64,000 nucleotides of DNA from Paenibacillus sp. BSR1-1 (GTDB lineage Bacteria; Bacillota; Bacilli; Bacillales; Cytobacillaceae): contig NZ_JAQMWQ010000006.1 of NCBI RefSeq assembly GCF_030403775.1, forward strand, positions 1 to 64,000. The letters run 5' to 3'. The translations under genes and the position numbers were made by a program. A model generated the notes under the pieces. It made no database searches. It was not told the DNA's origin and was given only the letters and a program-made list of their open reading frames with translations. Positions within the stretch are counted from its first letter, which is position 1. The number at the start of each line of letters is the position of its first letter. This document shows, one piece after another, positions 16,583-25,472 of this stretch.

Positions 16583-16748
16583 GTTAAATTCTTCCCTTTC
16601 TAAATTGAGTAAATTACTAAGAGCCTATTTATTAATAATTAGACTTACTTGATTATAACAAATTAATAAAAGTGATAAACAGAATTCACTAATCTTTAAA
16701 TAGACTAAAAACATACAAAGGAATAATAGAATTGTAATTATCTGTAGA

Positions 16749-16782
16749 AAAAAGAAGGTTGCTGAATCAGCACCTTCTTTTT
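16749..16782 (-). terminator. Terminator after the aldehyde dehydrogenase gene
   Basis: An 11-bp perfect stem AAAAAGAAGGT/ACCTTCTTTTT, extended inside by GCTG/CAGC. On the minus strand the T-run is part of the stem and continues beyond it. It lies 19 bases after the stop at 16801. Confidence 0.8.
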
Positions 16783-16800
16783 AAAGAAACTATTAATATT

Positions 16801-18285
16801 TTATTGCATTGAAATCCAAACACTCTTAACTTCTGTATAGTTATTAAGTGCGTAGGATCCCATTTCGCGCCCTATACCAGATTGTTTATATCCGCCAAAT
16901 GGTGAAGCAGCATCAAAGGCGTTGTAGCAGTTCACCCAAACGGTTCCTGCACGAAGTTTGTTGGCAATGTAGTGTGCCTTAGCCACATCGCGTGTCCACA
17001 CACCAGCTGCCAGCCCATATTCGCTACTGTTTGCCCGATTAATTAATTCGTCTAAATCATCATATGGCATGGCAGATATAACAGGTCCAAAGATTTCTTC
17101 CTTTGCAATGGTCATTTCATCCCGTACATCTGCAAAAATCGTAGGGGATACAAAATAACCTTGTTCCTGAGGCTTTTCACCGCCAACTACTAGCTGTGCA
17201 CCTTCATTTAGACCCTTCTCGATATAGCCAAGCACACGCTTTTGCTGCTCATCTGAAACAAGTGGTCCGATTTCTGTATCAACATGGATTCCTGCACCCT
17301 GCTTAATTTTCTTCGCATGGGCAGCCATATCTGCAACAACATTATCGAATTGCTTCTTTTGGATGAACACGCGCGATCCGGCACAGCAAACCTGACCCTG
17401 GTTGAACATTACACCGTTAAGAGCACCTGGGATGGCTTTGGATAAATCCGCATCAGGCAGGATAATGTTAGGAGATTTTCCTCCAAGCTCAAGTGTTACT
17501 CGCTTCAATGATTTTGAGGCATTTGCCATGATCAATTTTCCAACTTCAGTCGAACCAGTGAAAGCAATTTTATCCACTAAAGGATGGTCAACAAGCGGCT
17601 GACCTGCCGTTTCTCCAAAACCAGGAACTATGTTGACAACACCTGCCGGGAAGCCAGCTTCCTGAATGAGTTCTGCTAAGTAAAGAGCTGAAAGAGGAGT
17701 TTGCTCTGCCGGTTTTAACACAACTGTACAACCAGTTGCAAGAGCGGCTCCGAGCTTCCACATTGCCATGAGAAGAGGGAAATTCCAAGGGATAATTTGT
17801 CCCACTACTCCTACTGCCTCATGGCGAGTATAGTTTAAGAATGGTCCATTAACAGGAATGGTTTGTCCAACAATTTTCGTAGACCAGCCTGCATAGTAGC
17901 GCATATGCTCAATGGCCAAAGGAATGTCTGCATTGGTTGTTTCCCGGATTGGTTTACCGTTATCTAACGTCTCTAATTGTGCTAGTTCAGCACTGTTCTC
18001 TTCCATTAAATCGGCAAGCTTATACATTAGCCGGCTTCGATTCGCTGCACTCATTTTTGACCATGGTCCTTGATCAAATGCTTTACGTGCCGCTTTTACT
18101 GCAAGATCAATATCTTCTGCACCCGCTTCGTAAACACATGCTAATACCTCACCCGTAGCTGGATTGTAGGTATCGAAGGTTTTTTGCGAATTGCTCTCAA
18201 CGAATTCTCCATTAATAAATAACTTCTTCTTTCCAGTTAGGAACCTTTCAACCTTTTCTTTTATAGCTGTGGTTAATTGACTCAT
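16801..18285 (-). CDS. dhaS: NAD(P)-dependent aldehyde dehydrogenase (DhaS-like)
   Basis: A 494-residue aldehyde dehydrogenase, the length of B. subtilis DhaS and of class 1/2 enzymes. Seen are the Rossmann motif FTGSTEVGK, the general base Glu in ELGGKSPN, the catalytic Cys in [11 protein letters not shown] (the second Cys position matches the usual VC-x-AGSR), EEIFGPV, and the C-terminal [15 protein letters not shown]. It oxidises aldehydes to acids in the cytoplasm; the natural substrate is not evident. The gene is monocistronic, with an AGGAGG-like site (TAAGGAGGAAT) before the ATG and its own terminator. Confidence 0.88.
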   Translation of the reverse strand: MSQLTTAIKEKVERFLTGKKKLFINGEFVESNSQKTFDTYNPATGEVLACVYEAGAEDIDLAVKAARKAFDQGPWSKMSAANRSRLMYKLADLMEENSAELAQLETLDNGKPIRETTNADIPLAIEHMRYYAGWSTKIVGQTIPVNGPFLNYTRHEAVGVVGQIIPWNFPLLMAMWKLGAALATGCTVVLKPAEQTPLSALYLAELIQEAGFPAGVVNIVPGFGETAGQPLVDHPLVDKIAFTGSTEVGKLIMANASKSLKRVTLELGGKSPNIILPDADLSKAIPGALNGVMFNQGQVCCAGSRVFIQKKQFDNVVADMAAHAKKIKQGAGIHVDTEIGPLVSDEQQKRVLGYIEKGLNEGAQLVVGGEKPQEQGYFVSPTIFADVRDEMTIAKEEIFGPVISAMPYDDLDELINRANSSEYGLAAGVWTRDVAKAHYIANKLRAGTVWVNCYNAFDAASPFGGYKQSGIGREMGSYALNNYTEVKSVWISMQ

Positions 18286-18511
18286 CTAATTCCTCCTTAA
18301 AAGAATATGTATTCTATTAGGATAATCATGGTAGCGTTTACATATGAAATGTTAACACTATGAAAATATATAAACAATAAAAATAAATATAAAAATTCTG
18401 ACAATAAATGACATAATGGACTAAAAACTCTATTCTATATTTTTAAATAGTATAAACTGGATAACAACCTGTAAAGACTAAAATCATAATCATATGAAGG
18501 GGTTTTTGAAG

Positions 18512-18685
18512 ATGATTAAATCGGATTTATTAATCGAAATAATTGAAAGAATACCAACAATGTCCAATGAAGAATTAATTTCATGGAGGGAAGATTGTTC
18601 CAAAGAAATAGAAAGAAGAAAAGTGGTCAAAAAGCAAAAACTCATGAAAGCAAAAAAGGAAAACAGAATTAAACGAATAAAATAG
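18512..18685 (+). CDS. Small basic protein of unknown function (57 aa)
   Basis: Begins MIKSDLLIEIIERIPTMSNE and ends in a strongly basic tail (KKQKLMKAKKENRIKRIK). The ATG at 18512 is chosen because GAAGGGG ends 9 bases before it; ATG 18494 lies on top of that site. A clear terminator follows at 18727. The first half looks like an amphipathic helix pair, the tail could bind nucleic acid or be coiled coil; no known family is recognised. Confidence 0.6.
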   Translation: MIKSDLLIEIIERIPTMSNEELISWREDCSKEIERRKVVKKQKLMKAKKENRIKRIK

Positions 18686-18726
18686 AAGAAACCCGATCAT
18701 TTATGAATTGACAGGTACTTTTGTGA

Positions 18727-18758
18727 AAAAAGCTGGTCAAGTTCCCGACTAGCTTTTT
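18727..18758 (+). terminator. Terminator after the 57-aa gene
   Basis: AAAAAGCT…AGCTTTTT with inner GGTC/GACT pairs, about 12 bp in all, loop of 8, ending in a T-run within the stem. Confidence 0.75.
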
Positions 18759-18837
18759 CGTATGAATATAAAATGGGCATATTATTTGATTTGTTAAAAA
18801 TAAGTAAACAATAATGAATATGGAAGGGAGAGATTTA

Positions 18838-19725
18838 ATGAGTACACCAGAAGCAAAAAAGGGAATGAAACACAAAAGATTAACCTTAAGGAATATTGTT
18901 CAAAGAGCGGTCTTTATTACTATTGGTGCCATCATTATGGCCTATGGTTTAGAAGCAGTGTTAATTCCAAACAATATGATTGACGGTGGTGTAACGGGCT
19001 TATCCATGATTTTGAGTCATGTGACCGCCATAAACCTAAGTATATTTTTAGTTATTTTAAACTTGCCTTTCTTTTTCTTAGGATATAAACAAATCGGTAA
19101 AACCTTTGCGATTAGCATGTTGTATGGAATTGTAGCTCTCTCTGTGGCGACTTCTTTTATGCATCATGTAAAACCTATCGTAAATAATGAGCTGCTGGCC
19201 GTTGTTTTCGGTGGATTAATTTTAGGCTTAGGGGTAGGTTTAACGATCAGAAATGGTGGAGTTTTAGATGGTACAGAAACATTGGCAATTTTAGTGGAGA
19301 AAAGACTACCGTTTTCTGTTGGTGAAATTATCATGTTTGTAAATGTGATTATCTTCACGATTGCAGCTTTTGTCTACTCTTTAGAAAATGCTTTATTCTC
19401 AATGCTTACATATTATATTGCATTCAAGACTATTGACGTTGTTGTTAAAGGATTGGATGATATGAAATCCGTGTATATCATAAGCGATAATACTGACGAG
19501 ATTTCGGATGCGATAACAGAGCGTTTAGGTCGGGGAGTGACCTTTTTGCACGGAGAGGGTTCCTACAGCGGCGAAGATAAACGAGTTATATTATGTGTTT
19601 TTACAAGGCTTGAGGAAACCAAAATGAAAGATATCATTAGGGAGCTAGACCCCCAAGCATTTATCATTGCTACTGATGTATCTTCCGTATATGGAGGCCG
19701 ATTTAAGAAAAAAGATATTCATTAA
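18838..19725 (+). CDS. YitT-family membrane protein (DUF2179)
   Basis: A 295-residue protein with five to six N-terminal membrane helices (AVFITIGAIIMAYGLEAVLIPNN…GGVTGLSMIL) and a C-terminal soluble domain of about 80 residues (SVYIISDNTDEISDAITERLGRGVTFLHGEGSYSGEDKRVILCVFTRLE), the DUF2179 fold. Members are abundant in Bacillaceae (YitT, YpjC, YqfU, YvjA, YxkD); some are linked to sporulation or membrane stress, and transport has been proposed. The start is ATG 18838, 7-9 bases after GGAAGGGAG; the upstream ATG 18820 is not supported. It converges on a phosphoesterase and shares its terminator. Confidence 0.85.
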   Translation: MSTPEAKKGMKHKRLTLRNIVQRAVFITIGAIIMAYGLEAVLIPNNMIDGGVTGLSMILSHVTAINLSIFLVILNLPFFFLGYKQIGKTFAISMLYGIVALSVATSFMHHVKPIVNNELLAVVFGGLILGLGVGLTIRNGGVLDGTETLAILVEKRLPFSVGEIIMFVNVIIFTIAAFVYSLENALFSMLTYYIAFKTIDVVVKGLDDMKSVYIISDNTDEISDAITERLGRGVTFLHGEGSYSGEDKRVILCVFTRLEETKMKDIIRELDPQAFIIATDVSSVYGGRFKKKDIH

Positions 19726-19743
19726 AAAGGATCAAAGTTAAAT

Positions 19744-19781
19744 ACAGTCGCACAGTGAGTAGTCGTCACTTGTGCGGCTGT
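19744..19781. terminator. Shared bidirectional hairpin between yitT-family and phosphoesterase genes
   Basis: ACAGTCGCAC-AGTGA pairs with TCACT-T-GTGCGGCTGT (one G-T pair, one bulge). The hairpin contains the stop codon of the minus-strand phosphoesterase gene (19766-19768), so the 3' ends of the two convergent genes share it. Confidence 0.65.
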
Positions 19782-20500
19782 TTATTAATTCTTTCTTTTA
19801 TATCAAGTGCTTGGATGGATAACTCAAGTACTCTAGTAGAATCAGTTTCGCAGCAATAGTATATTTGATTAGTAAGGTCAACCAAAGATAGTTTTCCATT
19901 TGGATAAACAGAAGCTCCCGTATCACATGAAATGAAGTTACCTGCACGGTATACCAAAGGGTATGGCGTATGTCCATGGACGATGATTCGATTTCCCACG
20001 GTTTTGTTTAAAACATTAGGATCTATTGAATACAATTCTTTCAGAGGAATAAAGGTACTCGCTTCCTCCTGTTTATTAATATCACGAGACAAATCAATCC
20101 CAGCATGAACATACAAATACTTTTCATCTACATGGGTAAGAGGGAGATTCGCCAGCCAAACGAGGTGATTATTCCGATCCGTTATGCCTTCAAATTTGGT
20201 CTTCATTTCTTCAATAACCTTCAGTCCCCCATAACGCAGCCACATATGACTTTTTCCTCCGAATATATACTGCCGCATCATGATTTCGTGGTTTCCCAGG
20301 ATAACAAAAATATTTTCGGGATTTTGCTCCTTCAATTTCTTCACACACTTAATCACTCCGACTGAGTCAGGACCTCGGTCAATTAAATCACCAACGAAAA
20401 CTAATTGATCCATAGAAGGATTAAAGTCTGCAGCATTCAGCAAAGTAATCAATAAATCCAACTCACCATGTATATCGCTTATAGCGAATTTCCTTTTCAT
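19766..20500 (-). CDS. Serine/threonine-phosphatase-like metallophosphoesterase
   Basis: A 244-residue cytoplasmic enzyme of the calcineurin-like superfamily, close to PrpA/PrpE and symmetrical Ap4A hydrolase types. The dimetal motifs are complete: ISDIHGE (start), GDLIDRGPDS, LGNHE, VHAGI and IVHGHTP. Such enzymes remove phosphate from proteins or cleave dinucleoside polyphosphates; the sequence alone does not decide. A diverged paralogue lies at 56899-57612. It is monocistronic, convergent with the yitT-family gene, and its last codons lie in the shared terminator hairpin. Confidence 0.85.
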   Translation of the reverse strand: MKRKFAISDIHGELDLLITLLNAADFNPSMDQLVFVGDLIDRGPDSVGVIKCVKKLKEQNPENIFVILGNHEIMMRQYIFGGKSHMWLRYGGLKVIEEMKTKFEGITDRNNHLVWLANLPLTHVDEKYLYVHAGIDLSRDINKQEEASTFIPLKELYSIDPNVLNKTVGNRIIVHGHTPYPLVYRAGNFISCDTGASVYPNGKLSLVDLTNQIYYCCETDSTRVLELSIQALDIKERINKQPHK

Positions 20501-20673
20501 TACTCATAACCTCATACATTTATAACATTTATTTTAATTGTAGCATCGGTGTGAAAGGGACGGTAGTTATCTTTTTTCTAATCTATTTTTATAGTAAAAT
20601 ATAAAGGAATTTTAATAGTTAAGAAGCAACTTGAAATTAATAATACAACAAGAACTTTTGGAGCGGTGAGTAT

Positions 20674-23600
20674 ATGGATGTAAAAAAATTTTTAATATCT
20701 CTTGATTTGAAACAATACATAGAATTATTTGCAGAAGAAGAGGTGACGTTCGCAGACCTTCTAACTTTTAGCGAAAAAGATTTGACTGATCTGGGGGTTA
20801 AGTTTGCTCCGAGAAAAAGGATTTTAGAAGCTCTAGAGAATAAGGATTTTCAATGTGAAAGGGAAGGTTTCTCAGAAAGAAAAGAATCTAATTCGACTGA
20901 ATTTAATGGAGATCATTTTTTTAGTTTGTTATGTGACAATGACCAACTTTGGTTTAAACCGGCGTTTATGAACAGCACCTCAGTTATTGCCCATGAATAC
21001 GCTCGTTTACATAATTTACTTAGAGAGAAACAATCTTTTGGCGCCATGTTGCAGATTAAGGATCTCATGGAAGTTTTGCTTAAATTTCCTGTCCTTATTT
21101 GCGTAAGTCATATTTATTCTCTTAGAGAACGGTCAGATAAAGAAATAAAGGTAATGGTCTCGTTGCTAGAAAAACCTCTTTCTCTAGGTGATTGGGAGAG
21201 AATTGGAGGGGTGTTATCGAATCTGGACTCTACTCATCCGATTCTACGTAAAGTGTTAGATAGAACCTTAAAATTATTTAGAGACGAGAAAATTGTAAAT
21301 TGGCGCAATGAGCAATTGGGCCATGGTGCCCTATCATTTGATATTGATGAAACATTTCGTGAGGATCTTATAAACAAACTTAAAGCGATTAAAATCTATT
21401 TTGAAGAAACGTACGAATTGGACCAGCAAATCAATCTTTATCTTAAACAAGGTGGAAATGAATATCGGCTTTCTGGTGAAGAGGCTATGTTTCATATTGA
21501 AAAAGACACCTCCGATATTTCAGTAAGGTTAAATGATGATTTGACTGTTCCGTTATTCCCTTTTATTTTGAGCAGCGATAATAGCATCTATTTTTTTGAT
21601 ACCCATTATTCAAACAAAGACAAAACAATGGTGCTTGATTACACAAAAGGTAAAAAGAAGATTCATCATCAAGTAAATGAGTTGATAAAAGGAACACGTA
21701 GAGAATTAGACTTCATAATTCGAAAAAGATCGACAGTGGACGACCGAACGTATTCCATGATTGAAGCTGAAATTCTTAATAAAATTGGTGAAGTAAAGGA
21801 TTTTCAAAGCCCAAGTTACCTTATTCATGACCTCTCTACAGCCATGAATAAATATCCTAAAGGGTTATTCTTAATTCAAATGGAGCGGGGAACAGGTAAA
21901 ACAACTTTTTCGCGGGCGTTAGATGAATTGTCATTAAATAAATATCAAAAGTTATTGGATTGTTCGGTTCGGGCTTACTATATCAACGATTCGTTCAGTT
22001 ATAAAATGAATCATTTTTCGCAAAGAGTTCATGAAATTTTATGTCTACATAAGGACGGAAAAAACAGGATTTCTGGGATAGAAGGAGTTCCTTCTAATAT
22101 TAAGGATAAAAAGGTTCACTTTGCCCATATGATAAATGAGTTTTCAGAAGCACATCGATTACACTTTGATAAGGATAAATTACTCCTTGTTATTGATGGG
22201 ATGGATGAGATTCCAGGAAATGATAAGGAATCTATTTTTGATTTTATCCCAGATGAAACGATGTTAAATGACGGGGTATACATTCTCTTAACCAGTAGAG
22301 TTAAAGGAGAGCTTACACCTTTTACTCAATTTAAATTGGATCAGTTCACATTTACAGAGCAATTTATTCACAAGCGGGATCATGAACAAAATCGGGATGT
22401 CTTGATCTCTTATTTAAAGAAGGAGTTGCTGTCTGACGGCAAAATGACCAAAGATCATGAACAAATGTTTGATGAATTGATCGAAAAGGCGGAAAATCGA
22501 TTTTTGTATTTAAAAGCAATTAAAGAGCTGCTCGTTACCTATAAAGGCGGGATTGATGTAAAGGATCTCCCAAAAGGATCTGAGCTGTTTAACTTTTATT
22601 TAGACAAGCTGCATGACATGTATGGGAATAAATTTTATGAGAACCTTATTCGGATTCTCTTAATTGTTTCAGGAGCTTTTGAAAGCCTGACTTTTAGAGA
22701 AATTTCTTATTTATCAGGAGAAGATAAGCCAACCTTTACCTTTTTGGCCTATTTATTAGACTTACGTATTTTCCTCAAAGTGGATCGGTCCTATCGAGGG
22801 AATCTCATTACTATATCTCATGATGAATGGAAGAAATTAATCATTGAAAAATATGAACCCGAATTAAATCAACTGACCAGAGGTTGGTTGGAAGATATAT
22901 TATTTTTAAATAAAAACCGTCAACAAATGAAATGGGAAAGTGTGGAAAATGATGGGGAAGTATATCTTATCTCCAAAGCTTTAAACTATTTAGAATTAAT
23001 AAATGATCAATTTGTTAGGTGCCAGTTCTACAACCCATCGTTCATAGAGTTTAGTCATCAATTAGCAACCTACCTTAAGAAACATTCCGTTGTAAAATAT
23101 CAGCGAGAGCGTCGAATTCAGTTACTGAATCAACAATTATTGATTCTAGAGGACACAAAAGGTAAGGAAACGGAGATCGCTGATCGGTATATGTTGCGAG
23201 GAGAGGCTTATTATTTATTAATGAAATATAAAGAAGCCTTTCAAGATTACAATGAAGCGATTAGTAAGCAAGAAAACTTGTATGGAAGGAAATTGTTAGC
23301 AGATCCCGATTCTTTACCATTAAGTTATGCTAAAAGAGGAGCAGCTTATCGACGAACTGGGTATTTTACGGAAGCACTTGAGGATTTAACTAAGTCTATT
23401 AATCTGCGAAACGATCTTTGGAAGCAAGGAATACCGGTCGACCTTATCAGCCAGGCGGAGCACTATGAACAAAGAGGGTATACCTACAGATGTCAGGGGA
23501 GGTTCAAGGAAGCTTTAGATGATGTTAATACTTCTATTAAGCTCTTACAATTGCTAGAGGAGGAAAAAAAATTCACCCCCTCAAGCGAGTTAGTTATGGA

Positions 23601-24183
23601 AATCATAATGAGCAGGGGAACTATTTCGTTGGATCTGGGTGACTACGAATCTGGCATAAAGGATTTTGAAGCTACCACAACTCTCGGAAGAAAGTCACTA
23701 GAGGAAGGAAAATTGACTGATCTTGGACAATTGGCCAGCACTGTAATGTCGTTAGGATATGCTTATAATCTAAATAAACAATATGATATAGGGTTACAAT
23801 ATTGTACAGAAGCAGTTGATCTTTGCAGAAAATTAGATCAGAATGGCCAGTTATTAAATAGAGATTATTTTTCATCAGCATTGAAATATCGTGGTGAGGG
23901 ACGTTGTGCTTCAGGCGATTTGAGCGGTGGACTGGCTGATTTAGATGAAGCCATTCAGAAAAGAAGAATGTTATATAAAGAGGGTATCTTACCAAAATTC
24001 CATACATTGATTGAAGTATTAAATGTAAGGATGAAAGTCCATATTAGTCTCGGAAATAAGCTTGAGGCAGCTCAAGATGGAGAAGAAATTTTGCATTACA
24101 TGGATCAATTAAAACAGACGGGAAAATGGGTGGATGAAGCACTAGTTAATAATATTAAAACAGAGATGGAAACATTAGGATAA
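20674..24183 (+). CDS. SAM-domain STAND (NACHT) NTPase with TPR repeats, NLR-like
   Basis: A 1169-residue cytoplasmic protein, apparently a single-gene unit with its own terminator. Residues 1-58 form a sterile alpha motif (LDLKQYIELFAEEEVTFADLLTFSEKD…LGVKFAPRKRI), rare in bacteria. Residues about 90-250 are helical and hold Arg211-Asn212…His217, which fits the Rx4-6H motif of HEPN nucleases; about 262-350 is beta-rich. Residues about 380-560 are a NACHT-type P-loop NTPase: ERGTGKTT (404-411; the first Walker Gly is replaced), VIDGMDEI (506-513) and ILLTSR (537-542). A winged-helix-like part follows, then seven TPR-like repeats from about 838 to 1145 with a 45-48 residue period. This is the effector-switch-sensor order of STAND immune proteins, so an anti-phage or signalling role is likely but unproven. 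Confidence 0.85.
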   Translation: MDVKKFLISLDLKQYIELFAEEEVTFADLLTFSEKDLTDLGVKFAPRKRILEALENKDFQCEREGFSERKESNSTEFNGDHFFSLLCDNDQLWFKPAFMNSTSVIAHEYARLHNLLREKQSFGAMLQIKDLMEVLLKFPVLICVSHIYSLRERSDKEIKVMVSLLEKPLSLGDWERIGGVLSNLDSTHPILRKVLDRTLKLFRDEKIVNWRNEQLGHGALSFDIDETFREDLINKLKAIKIYFEETYELDQQINLYLKQGGNEYRLSGEEAMFHIEKDTSDISVRLNDDLTVPLFPFILSSDNSIYFFDTHYSNKDKTMVLDYTKGKKKIHHQVNELIKGTRRELDFIIRKRSTVDDRTYSMIEAEILNKIGEVKDFQSPSYLIHDLSTAMNKYPKGLFLIQMERGTGKTTFSRALDELSLNKYQKLLDCSVRAYYINDSFSYKMNHFSQRVHEILCLHKDGKNRISGIEGVPSNIKDKKVHFAHMINEFSEAHRLHFDKDKLLLVIDGMDEIPGNDKESIFDFIPDETMLNDGVYILLTSRVKGELTPFTQFKLDQFTFTEQFIHKRDHEQNRDVLISYLKKELLSDGKMTKDHEQMFDELIEKAENRFLYLKAIKELLVTYKGGIDVKDLPKGSELFNFYLDKLHDMYGNKFYENLIRILLIVSGAFESLTFREISYLSGEDKPTFTFLAYLLDLRIFLKVDRSYRGNLITISHDEWKKLIIEKYEPELNQLTRGWLEDILFLNKNRQQMKWESVENDGEVYLISKALNYLELINDQFVRCQFYNPSFIEFSHQLATYLKKHSVVKYQRERRIQLLNQQLLILEDTKGKETEIADRYMLRGEAYYLLMKYKEAFQDYNEAISKQENLYGRKLLADPDSLPLSYAKRGAAYRRTGYFTEALEDLTKSINLRNDLWKQGIPVDLISQAEHYEQRGYTYRCQGRFKEALDDVNTSIKLLQLLEEEKKFTPSSELVMEIIMSRGTISLDLGDYESGIKDFEATTTLGRKSLEEGKLTDLGQLASTVMSLGYAYNLNKQYDIGLQYCTEAVDLCRKLDQNGQLLNRDYFSSALKYRGEGRCASGDLSGGLADLDEAIQKRRMLYKEGILPKFHTLIEVLNVRMKVHISLGNKLEAAQDGEEILHYMDQLKQTGKWVDEALVNNIKTEMETLG

Positions 24184-24192
24184 AAACAGATG

Positions 24193-24227
24193 AAAACCTC
24201 TTTTGCTGAACAAGTGAAAGAGGTTTT
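24193..24227 (+). terminator. Terminator after the STAND gene
   Basis: A perfect 11-bp stem AAAACCTCTTT/AAAGAGGTTTT with a 13-base loop, beginning 10 bases after the stop codon. Confidence 0.75.
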
Positions 24228-24273
24228 GTTATAAAATAATCATATTTTAATAAAAACCAAAGGAGGTGAGGTC

Positions 24274-24351
24274 TTGATTCAATTTAAAACTCCATTTCTC
24301 TCAGTAATTTTCTATGATATATTACCAGCATCACTTATTAAAGAAGTTTAA
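24274..24351 (+). CDS. Possible 25-aa leader peptide before the ROK gene
   Basis: TTG at 24274 follows a near-perfect ribosome site, AAAGGAGGTGA, by 4-5 bases and opens a 25-codon frame (MIQFKTPFLSVIFYDILPAS plus LIKEV) ending at 24351. Its stop lies inside the first operator palindrome. It could be a leader peptide linked to control of the ROK-MFS operon, or a vestige; the peptide itself resembles nothing known. Confidence 0.35.
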   Translation: MIQFKTPFLSVIFYDILPASLIKEV

Positions 24352-24356
24352 TAAGT
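24333..24356. promoter_or_regulatory. ROK operator, copy 1
   Basis: Perfect palindrome ACTTATTAAA-N4-TTTAATAAGT. An identical-arm copy lies 36 bases downstream. The copy is followed by TTTTTT, so as RNA it could also behave as an AT-rich terminator or attenuator. Confidence 0.65.
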
Positions 24357-24368
24357 TTTTTGTTGAAT

Positions 24369-24392
24369 ACTTATTAAATGCCTTTAATAAGT
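24369..24392. promoter_or_regulatory. ROK operator, copy 2
   Basis: The same ten-base arms as copy 1 with a different 4-base centre (TGCC), ending 24 bases before the GTG start of the ROK regulator. Two exact copies next to a repressor gene argue for autoregulation. Confidence 0.65.
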
Positions 24393-24416
24393 TACTGTTA
24401 ATAGGTGGTGACCCCT

Positions 24417-25442
24417 GTGAATACGACTGTAAAATCGATGAGAATGGAAATTCTTCGCGGTATTCGTAAATCACTCTTAGAACTAGGAAGTGCAACAAAA
24501 GTTGAACTTAGCGAAAAATTAGGAATTAGTTTCCCTACAATAAGTAAATTCTTAAGCCAAATGGGAAAGAACGGTGAACTTATTTCAGTTGGCCTTGATG
24601 ATTCGAGTGGTGGAAGAAGGGCAAAAAGATATACATACAATCCGGAGTATATGTTAGGGCTGGCGATATTTTTAGAAAAAACAGAGACCAATTATATTGT
24701 CTTTAACTGTCTAGGAGAAGTAAAGGACGCGGGAAAAACCTCAAGTGCATTAATAGATGATGATTTAAAATTATTAACCCATTGTGTTGTACAATTAATA
24801 GAGAAGTATCCGAAAATCAATTCTGTAGCCATTGGTGTACCTGGTTCCGTTGATAATGGACGGATTATTTATATACCAGGTTATGAGCATCTTCAAAGCT
24901 ATGATTTGAAGGGGTACTTGGAAAATCGTTTTTCCATACCTGTTGTAATAGAAAATGATATGAATGCGGCAGTGCTTGGTTATCACGATCGTAAAGGAAA
25001 AAAGAAAAATAAATCTTTGGTTTATTTATATTCAGGTCAAAATGGTCCAGGTGCAGGAATTATGGTAAATGGAGTTGTGGTGCGGGGCAGCACTAATTTT
25101 TCAGGTGAGGTTAGATTCGTTCCACAGTATGATGACCGAAATTTTGGTCAGGCTTTGGAAAATGGAAACGAGACGAAGGGAGCATTTAGATCTGAGGAAT
25201 TTGAGATTGACGCTATTAGCAGGTTAGTAGCTTCATTGACAGCTATCATTAACCCTCATACTTTTATTTTTTGTGAAGGTGAAGTCGATCAATTGATTCT
25301 AGACCATATTGCAGAACGAAGCTCGCGGTATATTCCAGCAGAGCATCTTCCAAATCTTATTATGAGTGATTGGAAACAAGACTATCTTTTTGGATTACAA
25401 AGTCTGGGTCTTGAACTCATGATCAGCGAAATAAGCAATTAA
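24417..25442 (+). CDS. ROK-family transcriptional repressor
   Basis: A 341-residue regulator. The N-terminal winged helix (about 8-65; ATKVELSEKLGISFPTISKFLSQM, then SSGGRRAKRY) precedes a ROK/ASKHA sugar-binding domain with VAIGVPGSVDNG and VIENDMNAAVLGYH. The zinc motif usual in ROK proteins (GHx…CxCGxxGC) and a convincing sugar-kinase motif are lacking, so it is a regulator and not a kinase. GTG start at 24417, 8 bases after AGGTGG. It is followed by a sugar-type MFS gene 30 bases downstream and preceded by two perfect palindromes, so it probably represses this operon and releases it on binding a sugar. Confidence 0.85.
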   Translation: MNTTVKSMRMEILRGIRKSLLELGSATKVELSEKLGISFPTISKFLSQMGKNGELISVGLDDSSGGRRAKRYTYNPEYMLGLAIFLEKTETNYIVFNCLGEVKDAGKTSSALIDDDLKLLTHCVVQLIEKYPKINSVAIGVPGSVDNGRIIYIPGYEHLQSYDLKGYLENRFSIPVVIENDMNAAVLGYHDRKGKKKNKSLVYLYSGQNGPGAGIMVNGVVVRGSTNFSGEVRFVPQYDDRNFGQALENGNETKGAFRSEEFEIDAISRLVASLTAIINPHTFIFCEGEVDQLILDHIAERSSRYIPAEHLPNLIMSDWKQDYLFGLQSLGLELMISEISN

Positions 25443-25472
25443 GACAGATATAAAATAAGGCGGGGTTTATAC

